Part shown: positions 1 through 9,162 of the stretch, one piece after another | Layout: each line of letters begins with the position of its first letter | How positions within the stretch are numbered: position 1 is the stretch's first letter | NCBI RefSeq assembly: GCF_002082565.1 | Contig: NZ_CP020562.1 | Coordinates: 3,906,001 to 3,970,000, forward strand | Source of the DNA: Halomonas sp. GT | GTDB taxonomy: Bacteria; Pseudomonadota; Gammaproteobacteria; Pseudomonadales; Halomonadaceae | Direction of reading: 5' to 3' | DNA: 64,000 nucleotides | The notes under the pieces: generated by a model | The model's database searches: none | What the model was told of the DNA's origin: nothing | Seen by the model: the letters and a program-made list of their open reading frames with translations, nothing else | Program-made: the position numbers and the translations under genes

Positions 1-1
1 T

Positions 2-361
2 GAACATTTCCCTGCTGCTAAGCTGATTCAAGGACTTGCCGTGGTTATCGTGGCAATTTTCTTTGCTACCTCATCAGACTCTGCTTCGTTGGTCATCGAC
101 CTGCTGTGTACCGGTGATACAGAACCCGGACCAATTCATCAGCGGATATTCTGGGGAGTCTCGGAAGGGGCCGTCGCTGCCATGCTGATCGTACTCGCAG
201 GGGATGCGGGACTAGTGGCGCTTCAGCAAGTGATTACCGTCATCGGCCTCCCCATCTTTATTATGGTATTTGCCATGGTGTTTTCACTCATGAAGGCGCT
301 AATGAAGGAAAATATCAAGATTGTACGCCCCCGGCAGGCTCCACACCTGGATAATCTGTAA
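2..361 (+). CDS. BCCT family transporter, C-terminal fragment (cut by window start)
   Basis: This is the last roughly 119 residues of a betaine/choline/carnitine transporter, an inner-membrane carrier that brings in compatible solutes by ion symport. The reading frame is open from base 2 to the TAA at 359-361. The visible part contains the family's conserved segment FFATSSDSASLVIDLL, followed by an FW..SEG..A region and two hydrophobic helices (LIVLAGDAGL; VITVIGLPIFIMVFAMVF), which match the last transmembrane helices of BetT-type proteins. The start and substrate-site tryptophans lie outside the window, so the substrate cannot be named. The short cytoplasmic tail ends in ordinary polar residues. 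A strong hairpin follows the stop. The family call is secure; the exact member is not. Confidence 0.88.
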   Translation, partial: EHFPAAKLIQGLAVVIVAIFFATSSDSASLVIDLLCTGDTEPGPIHQRIFWGVSEGAVAAMLIVLAGDAGLVALQQVITVIGLPIFIMVFAMVFSLMKALMKENIKIVRPRQAPHLDNL

Positions 362-397
362 GCGCTTCCCGCCATATAATAGCAGTGCCGCACGAAC

Positions 398-430
398 AAC
401 AATGCCGCCCTTTCGGGCGGCATTGTTTTC
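398..430. terminator. Bidirectional rho-independent terminator
   Basis: A perfect 13-bp stem (398-410 with 415-427) with a four-base loop is followed by a short T run. It lies between the convergent BCCT and mechanosensitive-channel genes and can serve both. Confidence 0.85.
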
Positions 431-464
431 TAGTCAACCGTTTCAATGACCGGCATCCTAGTGA

Positions 465-2846
465 TTACACATCATCAACATCACCATGATCAGGTTTTAG
501 ATGATCAGGCTCATTTGTGGCCTGAGCTGACTGATTTGATGGCTGTTCGCTTTCCTGACGGATTGGCGATGTTTCTACCTTTTTCCGTTCAGCAGTGGAG
601 TCCAACACGCGCACATTAGCGGGGGGTGTTTTGCCACCTTTCGTTTCACCAAAATAGAGCGTGGTATGCGGGAATGGAATCTCGATACCTGCTGCATCAA
701 AGCGCAGCTTCACTAAGCGGTTGTAGGCACGTCCAACCCCCCACTGATCGCCCGGCGTCGTTTTGATCACCACACGAATATTGACAGAGCTGTCGGCCAG
801 CGCGGTAACGCCTGCAACTGTCAGGTCAGCCAGCAGCTTATGGCTGTGTTCTTCGCTCTCTTTCAGATCTTCGAACGCCAACTGCAGCTGCTCAATCGCC
901 TCATCAATGCTCTCGTTATAGCCAATACCGTATTCGCCGACGTGGTTACCGTACTCACGCATATAGTTCGACACAGTATCAACACTGGAGAACGGCACGA
1001 TGTGGTAGGTGCCCGACAAATCACGTATCCCTACCGAACGGATACTTAATCGCTCAGCAGTACCGGTGACACCGCCTACTGTCACCACATCACCGGTATT
1101 CATGGCATTCTCTATCTGAATAAAGACACCCGTAATAACATCCTGCACCAACTTTTGGGCACCAAAACCAATCGCCAAGCCCAGCACACCGGCACCAGCA
1201 ATGAGCGGCCCGATATTAATGCCTATTTCCGATAATACGATCATGCCGGTAATCGTCACCATGGCAATCACTAGGGCGTTACGGAACAGACTCAGCAGCG
1301 TTTTAGCACGCGCAGAAGGCTCGCCATGCCCCGTTTCCGGGTTGAGCTTATGTTCGATCAAACTCGCTAGCCCCAGCCACACACCGAACGCAACGATCAG
1401 GATTATGGCAACGCTGGTAAGTTTCCCAACGAGGTTAGCGCCACGTTCAGAGGCATACCATGCCGCTAAGTTAAACACTCCCCAGGCATCCAACACGACC
1501 ATAATGACCGCTATTAATAACACGGTGCGCAGCACGCGTAAGGCATTGGGCACATAGCTATTTAAGCGCACTTCCAGCATCGGTAGCTTACGACGCAGAT
1601 CATCGGATAGCTGTATACGACGGCCAATCGTTTGCGTAAGGAACGCCGAGATCAACAGGCCGATGACCACGGCTGCCAATGTCTTCAATGTGGCGAACAG
1701 TACAAACGGCAATGCATCCCCAGGGCGTGTCAACGTAAGCACAAACACCATCAGGAAGTAGAGCAATGCGAATAAGTGCCAGGTTCGAGCAAACAAGCGC
1801 AGCGATACTCGGCTGGCGGTCATTGTCGCTCGCGCTGCCATCTGGTTAAGATTATCACGCAGGCGTACGCGGTTTTTAAGCACGACACCTACCGCATAGA
1901 TGAAGGCCAACAGCATAATAAAGGTGCCGACTGCTTGGCCCAAGGTTGCCGCAATATAGAAATTAACCAGTGGCACGACCACCATCAAGCCATAGCCAAC
2001 CATGCCGATTAAACGCGCTAACCAGCGATTCCAGTAGGAAGCTTCTTTTGCTGAAATAGGTAACAAGCGCAGCCCTTCATAGCGGGAAGAGAACAGCATA
2101 CGCACACCGGCTTTCAACAGTTCAATAACCAGGAAAGCGTTTAGGAATAGCGAGGCACGAGTAGAGAGTTCGCCCGTTTCCCCTACCGCAAACGCCGCCA
2201 CCAAGTTACCGCCAACATAGGCAAAAGCAACCAATAACACATCTACGACGGCAGCAATAGCGACACACAACACCAAACGCAGCACGGGCGTTAAACCACT
2301 GCCCTGTTGAGACCAGCCACTGATTTTAGTGAATAACGGTTTAGCCAAACGACGGGAAAGTAAAAATATCGCGAATGTCGTAACAATCACGATACCTAGA
2401 TTAATTGCCGCACTAACAAACGCGGCCATGTCGAAGGTGCCCGCCCCTTGACCGGTAAACAGGCCACCTACAACGGACACCGCCTGCTCTATCTGGCCGC
2501 CAACATCCCCCACTACGCGGCTGGTTAGCTCTGCAAGCTGCCGGGGCAGCGACACATCCTCAGGGGCAAGGTCGCTGCCCTGGGCGGCGGCCTCCGGTGA
2601 TAATTCACTGGTAAGCTCATTGGGTAATGCTGACGCTTGGTTTCGCAACAGCTCAATCAGCTCTTGGCGCGCCTGCTCATCTTCCAGCAGATCGGCAAGT
2701 GCCGAATAGGAGGGTTGCTCTTCTGCGTTAGCGGTGTCTTCGCTCTGCGCACTTAGCGACGTTTGCGCCAGTGCAGGCGTTGTCAGAAAGGCGAATAGCA
2801 TCAATAACCAGACGCCTAGCCAGGGGAATAAACGTAATGGCGTCAC
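465..2846 (-). CDS. Large MscS-family mechanosensitive channel (YbiO-like)
   Basis: A 793-residue inner-membrane channel of the MscS family, which opens under membrane tension to release solutes after hypo-osmotic shock. It begins with a signal peptide (MTPLRLFPWLGVWLLMLFAF then ALA), followed by a periplasmic region rich in acidic residues to about residue 125 and then about ten hydrophobic helices. The MscS core is clear in the last third: a Gly/Ala-rich pore helix (PLIAGAGVLGLAIGFGAQ), the QDVITGVFI segment and the beta domain (GDVVTVGGVTGTAERLSIR). The C-terminal tail of about 60 residues is polar. Length and layout resemble E. coli YbiO rather than the small MscS. Placement beside an osmolyte carrier fits a halophile's osmotic housekeeping. 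Start chosen at the ATG before the signal peptide. Confidence 0.9.
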   Translation of the reverse strand: MTPLRLFPWLGVWLLMLFAFLTTPALAQTSLSAQSEDTANAEEQPSYSALADLLEDEQARQELIELLRNQASALPNELTSELSPEAAAQGSDLAPEDVSLPRQLAELTSRVVGDVGGQIEQAVSVVGGLFTGQGAGTFDMAAFVSAAINLGIVIVTTFAIFLLSRRLAKPLFTKISGWSQQGSGLTPVLRLVLCVAIAAVVDVLLVAFAYVGGNLVAAFAVGETGELSTRASLFLNAFLVIELLKAGVRMLFSSRYEGLRLLPISAKEASYWNRWLARLIGMVGYGLMVVVPLVNFYIAATLGQAVGTFIMLLAFIYAVGVVLKNRVRLRDNLNQMAARATMTASRVSLRLFARTWHLFALLYFLMVFVLTLTRPGDALPFVLFATLKTLAAVVIGLLISAFLTQTIGRRIQLSDDLRRKLPMLEVRLNSYVPNALRVLRTVLLIAVIMVVLDAWGVFNLAAWYASERGANLVGKLTSVAIILIVAFGVWLGLASLIEHKLNPETGHGEPSARAKTLLSLFRNALVIAMVTITGMIVLSEIGINIGPLIAGAGVLGLAIGFGAQKLVQDVITGVFIQIENAMNTGDVVTVGGVTGTAERLSIRSVGIRDLSGTYHIVPFSSVDTVSNYMREYGNHVGEYGIGYNESIDEAIEQLQLAFEDLKESEEHSHKLLADLTVAGVTALADSSVNIRVVIKTTPGDQWGVGRAYNRLVKLRFDAAGIEIPFPHTTLYFGETKGGKTPPANVRVLDSTAERKKVETSPIRQESEQPSNQSAQATNEPDHLKPDHGDVDDV

Positions 2847-3060
2847 ACCTAAACCTCCCTTTGGGTGAGTCTTTTACTCAATGTCATAACTAACTCGTTT
2901 TATGCACATCATAGTGCACGCTATTCACATTGCACTCCACGTGGGTGCAAGATTTGTATAAAAGATAAACAGGGTAACATGAGAAAAAGAGCGTGGCTCG
3001 CCACTAGCCTCGTCAATATTTGTTACGTCAACGCTACTTAAGTGGGCATCTACTGTAGAT

Positions 3061-3492
3061 TTATCCGCAAAGCGGTGCCAACCATTGGTGGGCTAGCGCT
3101 AACAGCAACGCATAGCGCGCCCCTTTGGCCACCACAATCCAGAGAAGCGCACGCCACCAGGGCAGTCTAAAGATACCTGCGAGTACCGTAAGGGGATCAC
3201 CCAGTACGGGCGCCCACGAAAGCAGCAAGCTAACTTCACCAAAACGTTTATACCAACGCTCTGCGCGCGCTAGCCCAGTAGGCGACGCAGGGAACCAGCG
3301 ACGATGTTGAAACTGACGAGCATAACGTCCCAGCGCCACGTTAATCATACTGCCTAGTGTGTTGCCAGCGGTGGCGACGAACCAAAGCCCAAGCGCGGGC
3401 TCGCCTAAGCACCACAACCTTGCCAGCCACACTTCTGAGCCGCCAGGTAGTAAGGTGGCGCTAGCCAGCGCCACCCAAAATAGGCTAAACAT
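3061..3492 (-). CDS. YqaA/DedA-like small membrane protein
   Basis: A 143-residue polytopic membrane protein of the YqaA branch of the DedA/SNARE-associated superfamily. The N-terminus has the family's signature LLPGGSEVWL after a first hydrophobic stretch; a central G.. LGS.. N..LG segment (GNTLGSMINVALGRYA) and an FGEVSLLLSWAPVLGDPLTVLAG stretch match the conserved re-entrant helices, with the proline and aspartate typical of DedA proteins. The biochemical role of YqaA is not established; DedA relatives are lipid scramblases or flippases. It lies 46 bases downstream of the IclR gene on the same strand and could be read from its promoter. The gene is full length for the family. Confidence 0.8.
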   Translation of the reverse strand: MFSLFWVALASATLLPGGSEVWLARLWCLGEPALGLWFVATAGNTLGSMINVALGRYARQFQHRRWFPASPTGLARAERWYKRFGEVSLLLSWAPVLGDPLTVLAGIFRLPWWRALLWIVVAKGARYALLLALAHQWLAPLCG

Positions 3493-3538
3493 AATGTGCG
3501 TCGTCTTTGTCAGTCACTACAGGTGGGCAAAGCACTGC

Positions 3539-4396
3539 TCATTGAGGCAATTGGCCACCCAGCTGAAGGGTGATTTCATTGGCGATGGTGCGCACTAACG
3601 CACCTAGCGCCAATAGACGCTCTTCAGGAATACGCGCCATGGGTCCAGAGACTGAGATAGCCGCTAGCGGCGTACCATGCTCATCATGAATGCAGGCAGC
3701 CACACAATGTAAACCTACTGCGTGTTCCTCGCGGTCACAGGCAAACCCCTGAGCACGAATTGTGGCCATTTCGATCAACAGCTCATCGGTTTGATGCAGC
3801 GTATTTTCAGTCACCCGGGCAAGGTCGTAACCCTTAAGCAGCGCGGTACGCTCGTCTTCGCTCATCCAAGCCATTAGGGCTTTTCCCACCCCAGAAGCAT
3901 GCAGCGGCGCCCGCGAGCCTAGACGAGTAATCATTCGCATCATCTGCGGTGACTCATGCTGGGCAAGAAATACCGCCGTCGCACCATCCCGAATCCCTAG
4001 ATTCGCGGTTTCACCCGTTTCTGCGGTTAAACGGCGTAAAAAGGGCCTGCTATGGGCGACAACGTCACGTGCTTCTAAAAAGCTATTACCAATGCGGAAG
4101 GTTTTAACATCAATACGCCAAAGCCCCTGCTCACTCTCTTGAGTCACGAACCCTTGGCTTTGTAGCGCTTGTAACAACCGGTGAGTGGTGGATGGCGCAA
4201 GATCAGCCATTTCCGCCAACTCCGATAAAGCTAACCCTAATGGGCTTGCTGACAAATGCTCTAATAGCGTGAGGCCACGTACTAATGATTGGCTGTGCCC
4301 ACCGCTCGCCTTGGTGGCCCCCGCCGGACGTCCGACTGACCTACGCTTTACGTCACTCACCTTACTTTCTCCTGAAAGCGCCTCTCCTGAAGGCAT
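3539..4396 (-). CDS. IclR-family transcriptional regulator
   Basis: A DNA-binding regulator of the IclR family. The N-terminal winged helix lies around residues 38-95 (SLVRGLTLLEHL... PSTTHRLLQALQSQGFV), followed by the IclR effector domain with the typical ASGVGKAL motif near residue 165 and GFACDREEH near residue 215. As annotated from the ATG at 4396 it has 285 residues, but a GTG at 4360 preceded by AGGAG at good spacing would give VSDVKRRS and 273 residues, and is arguably the better start. The divergent or adjacent crotonase-like gene (4478-5284, same strand, upstream) is a likely but unproven target. The ligand cannot be told from sequence. Confidence 0.88.
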   Translation of the reverse strand: MPSGEALSGESKVSDVKRRSVGRPAGATKASGGHSQSLVRGLTLLEHLSASPLGLALSELAEMADLAPSTTHRLLQALQSQGFVTQESEQGLWRIDVKTFRIGNSFLEARDVVAHSRPFLRRLTAETGETANLGIRDGATAVFLAQHESPQMMRMITRLGSRAPLHASGVGKALMAWMSEDERTALLKGYDLARVTENTLHQTDELLIEMATIRAQGFACDREEHAVGLHCVAACIHDEHGTPLAAISVSGPMARIPEERLLALGALVRTIANEITLQLGGQLPQ

Positions 4397-4477
4397 AAAG
4401 TGAGGGAGGATAACGCGCCAGCGGGGCCGCTGTCGCGTTTACGGAAACAAATTCCACCAATGATATCTCGAGAGTTA

Positions 4478-5284
4478 CTAGCGATGGCGCCACTGAGGTG
4501 GGCGTTTGGCGATAAAGGCATCAATACCCTCAGCTACATCGTCGGCCAGCATGTTGCACGCCATGGTTTCGCCAGCAAAAGCATAGGCTTCCTCTAACGG
4601 CATCGCTAGCTGGCGGGCGAACATGGCTTTGCCAGTGCGCACCGCCACTGCGCTCTTGGCGCAGATGCTCGCAGTCAGTGTTTCCACGGCACTATCGAGT
4701 TCGCTCTCATCGGCAACCCGGTTAATGAGCCCCCAGTCCATGGCCTGGGAGGCACTGATAAACTCTCCAGTCAGTAGCATTTCCATCGCCCGCTTTCGTG
4801 ACAAATTGCGCGACAGTGCCACTGCAGGTGTCGAACAGAAAAGCCCCACATTAATCCCTGACACGGCAAAGCGGGCATTGCTAGCCGCTACAGCCAAATC
4901 ACAGCTAGCAACGAGCTGGCAGCCAGCGGCTGTCGCAATGCCCTGAACTTTAGCAATCACAGGAACAGGCAAGTTAACAATGGCCTGCATCACCGCGCCG
5001 CAGCGAGCAAACAGCGCCTGGTAGTAGGCTTTTTCAGGGTTCGCACGCATCTGCTTTAAATCATGCCCTGCGCAAAATGCCTTGCCGTTCGCGGCCAACA
5101 CCACGCAGCGCACATGCTCATCCTGGGCAATGTCATCAAGCGCATGTTGCAACGCCGTCAACATGTCCTCAGACAGTGCATTAAAGCGTTCAGGCTGGTT
5201 TAAAGTAAGGGTCGTTACCCCTTGATAGTCAGTGCGTTGCAGCAGATCTGAAGACGCCAGTGGCGCATCTGAAGAGGCAGACAT
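4478..5284 (-). CDS. Enoyl-CoA hydratase/isomerase-fold protein (ECHDC3-like)
   Basis: A 268-residue crotonase-superfamily protein. It has the CoA-binding and oxyanion-hole segments AFCAGHDLKQM (about residue 70) and GIATAAGCQLVASCDLAVA (about residue 115). The family's two catalytic glutamates are not where expected: the usual GGGCEL reads AGCQL, and the usual PEI before the glycine turn reads SGINVG. Classical hydratase chemistry is therefore doubtful. The SGINVGLFCSTPAVAL stretch resembles the ECHDC3 branch, whose reaction is not settled. The gene is monocistronic, with the IclR gene downstream on the same strand and a strong hairpin on its upstream side. Start ATG at 5284 is preceded by an AGGAG-like stretch (tctAGGAGctt on the minus strand). 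Confidence 0.85.
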   Translation of the reverse strand: MSASSDAPLASSDLLQRTDYQGVTTLTLNQPERFNALSEDMLTALQHALDDIAQDEHVRCVVLAANGKAFCAGHDLKQMRANPEKAYYQALFARCGAVMQAIVNLPVPVIAKVQGIATAAGCQLVASCDLAVAASNARFAVSGINVGLFCSTPAVALSRNLSRKRAMEMLLTGEFISASQAMDWGLINRVADESELDSAVETLTASICAKSAVAVRTGKAMFARQLAMPLEEAYAFAGETMACNMLADDVAEGIDAFIAKRPPQWRHR

Positions 5285-5358
5285 AGAAAGCTCCTAGACA
5301 GTCGAGTGTTGCTCAGTCTAGCGCGTACAAAAGCTAATGTTGGCGAGATACGACCAAA

Positions 5359-5385
5359 GAGGCCTCCTGAAAAGCAGGAGGCCTC
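5359..5385 (-). terminator. Rho-independent terminator after trhO
   Basis: A perfect 11-bp stem GAGGCCTCCTG/CAGGAGGCCTC with a five-base loop lies 5 bases past the trhO stop on the minus strand, with only a short T run (CTCTTTGG). Confidence 0.75.
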
Positions 5386-5390
5386 ATGCG

Positions 5391-6350
5391 TTACGTGTTT
5401 GCGCGGCTGCCTTGGCGATGGTTATAGCCTAGAGGGTGAGGTTCGCCACGGGCCTTAGCCAGTTCGATTTGGCGTTGACGCTCTCGGGCGGCAGCACGGG
5501 TTTTTTCGGGGAGTGAGTCGATGCAGTGAGGGCAACTGATGCCAGGCTCATAGGCCGACGACTGCATATCATCAAGCGAGATGGGCATACGGCAAGCGTG
5601 GCACTGCTCATGCTCACCTTCGCTAAGGTCGTGACGCACGGTGACGCGGTTATCAAACACGAAACACTCACCGCGCCATAAGGACTGCTCTTCCGGGACC
5701 TTTTCGAGGTAGTTCAGCACACCACCTTTGAGATGATAGACCTCTTCAAAGCCCTCTTTAAGCATAAAGCTGGAGGCCTTTTCACAGCGAATACCGCCGG
5801 TGCAGAACATCGCGACCTTCTTGTGCTTTTCCGGGTTATAGTGCTCACGCACGTACTCAGGAAACTCACGAAAGGTGGTCGTTTTCGGGTCAATTGCCCG
5901 TTCAAAGCTACCAATCGCTACTTCGTAGTCGTTACGGGTGTCAATGACCAACACGTCTGGGTCGGAGATCACATCATTCCAATCTTCCGGTTCCACGTAG
6001 GTTCCCACGGTGTCGTTGGGGTCAATATCCGGCACGCCTAAGGTGACAATCTCTTTTTTCAGTTTCACCTTAGTACGGTAAAACGGCGTTTCGTCGCAGT
6101 AGGACTCTTTGTGGTCGATATCGCTTAAGCGAGGATCGGCGGTCAGCCAGGCCAGCAGGGCATCAATGCCTTCACGCGTGCCCGCCACGGTGCCGTTAAT
6201 GCCTTCTTTAGCCAACAGCAGCGTGCCTTTAACATCGTTATTGACCATCGTCTGACGCAGTGGCTCACGCAGCGCTTCAAAGTCGTTCAGAGTGACAAAT
6301 TTATACAGTGCCGCGACCACAATGGGCGGCATTTGGGTGGTTTCCATCAT
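5391..6350 (-). CDS. trhO: tRNA U34 5-hydroxylase TrhO (YceA), rhodanese domain
   Basis: TrhO makes 5-hydroxyuridine at the wobble position of certain tRNAs using oxygen. The protein has an N-terminal acylphosphatase-like UPF0176 domain ([15 protein letters not shown] near residue 45), a rhodanese domain ([12 protein letters not shown] near residue 135) with the active-site loop [14 protein letters not shown], and a cysteine-rich C-terminus (CHACRMP, CPHC) that may bind zinc. An upstream in-frame ATG at 6416 exists, but the ATG at 6350 has AGGAG eight bases ahead and starts where family members start (MMETTQMPP), giving 319 residues. It is followed by a terminator and appears to be monocistronic. 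Confidence 0.93.
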   Translation of the reverse strand: MMETTQMPPIVVAALYKFVTLNDFEALREPLRQTMVNNDVKGTLLLAKEGINGTVAGTREGIDALLAWLTADPRLSDIDHKESYCDETPFYRTKVKLKKEIVTLGVPDIDPNDTVGTYVEPEDWNDVISDPDVLVIDTRNDYEVAIGSFERAIDPKTTTFREFPEYVREHYNPEKHKKVAMFCTGGIRCEKASSFMLKEGFEEVYHLKGGVLNYLEKVPEEQSLWRGECFVFDNRVTVRHDLSEGEHEQCHACRMPISLDDMQSSAYEPGISCPHCIDSLPEKTRAAARERQRQIELAKARGEPHPLGYNHRQGSRANT

Positions 6351-6572
6351 GGAATACTCCTGGTAGTCGCCCTCGCAAAGGGCGGACCGGGTAAATAAAC
6401 GCGCGTAGTTTAGCAAACAATTCAGGCAAAGTGCTGCTTCGCCTAACGATGGCCAGGGGAGCGCTGGACAATCGTCGATTAATTCGATCTGACCATCTAA
6501 AAAGCTTCACCCCACACACTAGGCGGGCAGCGTATATTGGTGTTATCGCTTATGACGCTTTCGGAGAACACC

Positions 6573-7262
6573 ATGCACATCCGTCGTTCTAACGAGCGAG
6601 GCTATGCCGATCACGGCTGGCTGCGCTCTTTCCACACCTTTTCGTTCGCCAACTATGTGGACCCTAACCATATGGGATTCCGAGCGCTGCGGGTAATTAA
6701 TGAAGATCGGGTAACCCCCGGCAATGGCTTTGGCGCCCACCCCCACCGAGATATGGAGATCATCTCCTATGTGCTGGAAGGGGAAATGGAGCATCGCGAT
6801 AATATGGGTAACGGTGAAGTTATGCGCCCGGGCGATGTACAGCGTATGTCCGCAGGTACTGGCGTGTTGCACAGCGAGTTTAATCATTCAAAAGAGAACG
6901 GGCTGCATTTCCTGCAGATTTGGATCGAGCCTGCCAAGCGCGGCATTTCACCTAGTTATGAGCAGAAAGCCTTTCCAACCGCTGAACGCCAGGGACAGTG
7001 GCGCTTAGTCGCTTCTCAAGATGGGCGCGACGGGTCGGTGAGCGTTAATCAAGACGTTAACCTCTACGCTGGCTTGTTCGACGCTGGCGACCACGCGGCT
7101 GCCCCACCGTCACGCTATGCCTGGTTGCATGTGGTTAAAGGCACGGTCGACGTTAACGGCGAAACACTAGGCTCTGGAGATGCCGCTGCCTTTCAACCGG
7201 GTGAGACGTTTAGCGTGACAGAGGGACAAGCAGCCGAAGTGCTGCTGTTTGACCTCGCCTAG
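6573..7262 (+). CDS. Pirin family protein (YhhW-like)
   Basis: A 229-residue bicupin of the pirin family; some members act as quercetin 2,3-dioxygenases. The metal-binding motif of the N-terminal cupin is intact: HPHRDMEIISYVLEGEMEHRD and later HSEFNH supply the histidines and glutamate. The C-terminal cupin is shorter and lacks a metal site, as in YhhW. The ATG at 6573 (MHIRRSNERG) is preceded by GGAG and matches the usual start; the ATG at 6537 lacks a site and adds 12 atypical residues. The gene converges with serA over a shared terminator. The physiological substrate is unknown. Confidence 0.88.
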   Translation: MHIRRSNERGYADHGWLRSFHTFSFANYVDPNHMGFRALRVINEDRVTPGNGFGAHPHRDMEIISYVLEGEMEHRDNMGNGEVMRPGDVQRMSAGTGVLHSEFNHSKENGLHFLQIWIEPAKRGISPSYEQKAFPTAERQGQWRLVASQDGRDGSVSVNQDVNLYAGLFDAGDHAAAPPSRYAWLHVVKGTVDVNGETLGSGDAAAFQPGETFSVTEGQAAEVLLFDLA

Positions 7263-7285
7263 CGCAACCTCAGCCCTGAAACGAA

Positions 7286-7313
7286 AAAACGGCCCCATAA
7301 GTAGGGCCGTTTT
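7286..7313. terminator. Bidirectional terminator between the pirin gene and serA
   Basis: A 10-bp stem AAAACGGCCC/GGGCCGTTTT with an eight-base loop, flanked by A and T runs on both sides, sits between two convergent genes. Confidence 0.9.
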
Positions 7314-7337
7314 AGTTGATCACGCTGACAGCAGTGA

Positions 7338-8582
7338 CTAGCTGTTATGCGCCGAGTACAGCACGCGAATTTTCAGCGTGTGCTCAACTTTCTTCAACGC
7401 TTCTAGGGCCTGTGGGCCGTAGGCTTTATCAACATCAATGACTACATAGCCCACTTTGTCATTGGTTTGCAGATACTGACCTGAAATGTTGATGCCGTTT
7501 TCAGACAGTACGCGGTTAATTTGCGATAACACGCCAGGCACGTTGTCATGAATGTGCAAAAGACGATGCTTATCCGGATGAGCAGGCAGCGCCACTTCTG
7601 GGAAGTTAACAGAGGTAACCGTGGTGCCATTATCCGAATAAGTAATCAGTTTTTCAGCCACCTCAATACCGATATTCTCCTGAGCTTCCAGGGTAGAACC
7701 ACCGATATGGGGCGTTAAAATCACGTTTTCCAGGCCGCGTAGCGGGCTTTGGAACTCTTCATCGTTGCCTTTCGGCTCTACCGGGAAGACATCAATGGCG
7801 GCACCGTTAAGCTTGCCAGCCTTAATCGCCTCTGCCAGTGGCTCAATCTCAACAACGCTACCGCGGGCTGCGTTAATCAGGATGGCGCCCTGTTTCATGG
7901 CTGCGATCTCTTTCTCACCAATCATCCAGCGCGTAGCAGGCAAGTCAGGAACGTGCAGGCTGACCACGTCAGAGCGTGCTAACAGCTGCTCCAGACTCGC
8001 TACCTGATTCGCATTGCCCATGCCTAACTTGGTGATCACATCGTAATAGATAACATTGAAGCCAAGCGATTCAGCCAATACTGAAAGCTGCGCACCGATG
8101 CTACCGTAACCAACGATACCCAGGGTTTTGCCCCGCGCTTCGTGTGAGTTTTTCGCTGATTTCAGCCAGCCGCCTTGGTGAGCACGAGCATTCTTCTCAG
8201 GGATGCCACGTAGCAGCATGATGGCTTCCGCCAGCACTAACTCTGCGACCGAACGGGTATTGGAGTACGGCGCGTTAAACACCGCGATGCCGCGCTTAAG
8301 GGCTGCCGTCAAGTCAACCTGGTTCGTTCCGATACAGAAACAGCCAACGCCCACCAGCTTTTCTGCCGCGTCAAATACGCGCTCATTGAGCTGCGTACGC
8401 GAGCGAATGCCGATGAAGTGAACATCACGAATCTTTTCGATCAGCGACGCTTCATCTAGCGATGTCGGCAGGTGCTCGATGTTCTCGTAACCTGCGTTGT
8501 GAAAATTGTCCACCGCGCTTTGGTGGACGCCCTCGAGCAGCAGGATCTTGATCTTGCTCTTGTCCAGGGACGTTTTGGCCAT
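7338..8582 (-). CDS. serA: D-3-phosphoglycerate dehydrogenase
   Basis: First step of serine synthesis: oxidation of 3-phosphoglycerate to 3-phosphohydroxypyruvate with NAD. The 414-residue protein aligns along its length with E. coli SerA, including IGCFCIGTNQVDL-like (VGCFCIGTNQVDL), the NAD motif GKTLGIVGYGSIGAQL, the catalytic histidine region LTPHIGGSTLEAQENIG, and a C-terminal ACT domain (HIHDNVPGVLSQINRVLSEN) that gives serine feedback inhibition. The start was set at the ATG at 8582 (MAKTSLDKSKIK), which matches E. coli; the longer frame from 8612 adds ten unmatched residues. It is monocistronic. Confidence 0.97.
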   Translation of the reverse strand: MAKTSLDKSKIKILLLEGVHQSAVDNFHNAGYENIEHLPTSLDEASLIEKIRDVHFIGIRSRTQLNERVFDAAEKLVGVGCFCIGTNQVDLTAALKRGIAVFNAPYSNTRSVAELVLAEAIMLLRGIPEKNARAHQGGWLKSAKNSHEARGKTLGIVGYGSIGAQLSVLAESLGFNVIYYDVITKLGMGNANQVASLEQLLARSDVVSLHVPDLPATRWMIGEKEIAAMKQGAILINAARGSVVEIEPLAEAIKAGKLNGAAIDVFPVEPKGNDEEFQSPLRGLENVILTPHIGGSTLEAQENIGIEVAEKLITYSDNGTTVTSVNFPEVALPAHPDKHRLLHIHDNVPGVLSQINRVLSENGINISGQYLQTNDKVGYVVIDVDKAYGPQALEALKKVEHTLKIRVLYSAHNS

Positions 8583-8865
8583 GGCTGAATCAACCTCTAT
8601 GGTCGGCGGCATGCGCCGTGTATCGGTTCACGGGAGGCCCATATGGTAGCACAATCACTGCCGCTCTCGGCGTCTTGAGATGATGAAAAGTGTGCGTTTA
8701 CAAGATGAACCAGACGCAAGTAGAGGAATTGAACCAGGATGAGGGCAGACGCCACCCCCTTAGCTCGGTGTATACTGGGCGTTTATTTTTTGATAACACG
8801 GCTATAGCCACATTCGCCGCCCTTAGTCAGCGTCAGGGCGCCAGCAAAATAGTAGGCCTTACCCA

Positions 8866-9162
8866 ATGAGCGATAACACTCCACCAGCGCAAGATTTCGC
8901 CGCAACGGTTTCACAGCTTGAAACCATTGTGGAACGCCTTGAGTCCGGCGAACTCTCATTGGAGAACGCTCTGACCGCGTTTGAACAAGGCGTAAAACTC
9001 ACGCGTGAAGCCCAGCAGCGGCTCGACAACGCCGAACTAAAAGTTCGCGCATTAAGTGAAGGCCGCGATGGTAAGCTTGACGTTACCTCTTTTGCGACGG
9101 GTCCAGAAACGGATAATGCCACTGATCACGGCAACGATAGCGAGGAAACGCCGCCATGGTAA
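8866..9162 (+). CDS. xseB: Exodeoxyribonuclease VII small subunit
   Basis: A 98-residue protein with the XseB fold: two helices with FAATVSQLETIVERLESGELSLENALTAFEQGVKL at residues 10-45. It partners with XseA (not in this window) to degrade single-stranded DNA. The C-terminal tail after residue 70 is polar and variable, longer than in E. coli (80 residues). The gene begins the classical xseB-ispA-dxs operon; its end overlaps ispA by seven bases. A promoter probably lies in the 8613-8865 gap, where GTGTATACT is a plausible -10 region. Confidence 0.95.
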   Translation: MSDNTPPAQDFAATVSQLETIVERLESGELSLENALTAFEQGVKLTREAQQRLDNAELKVRALSEGRDGKLDVTSFATGPETDNATDHGNDSEETPPW

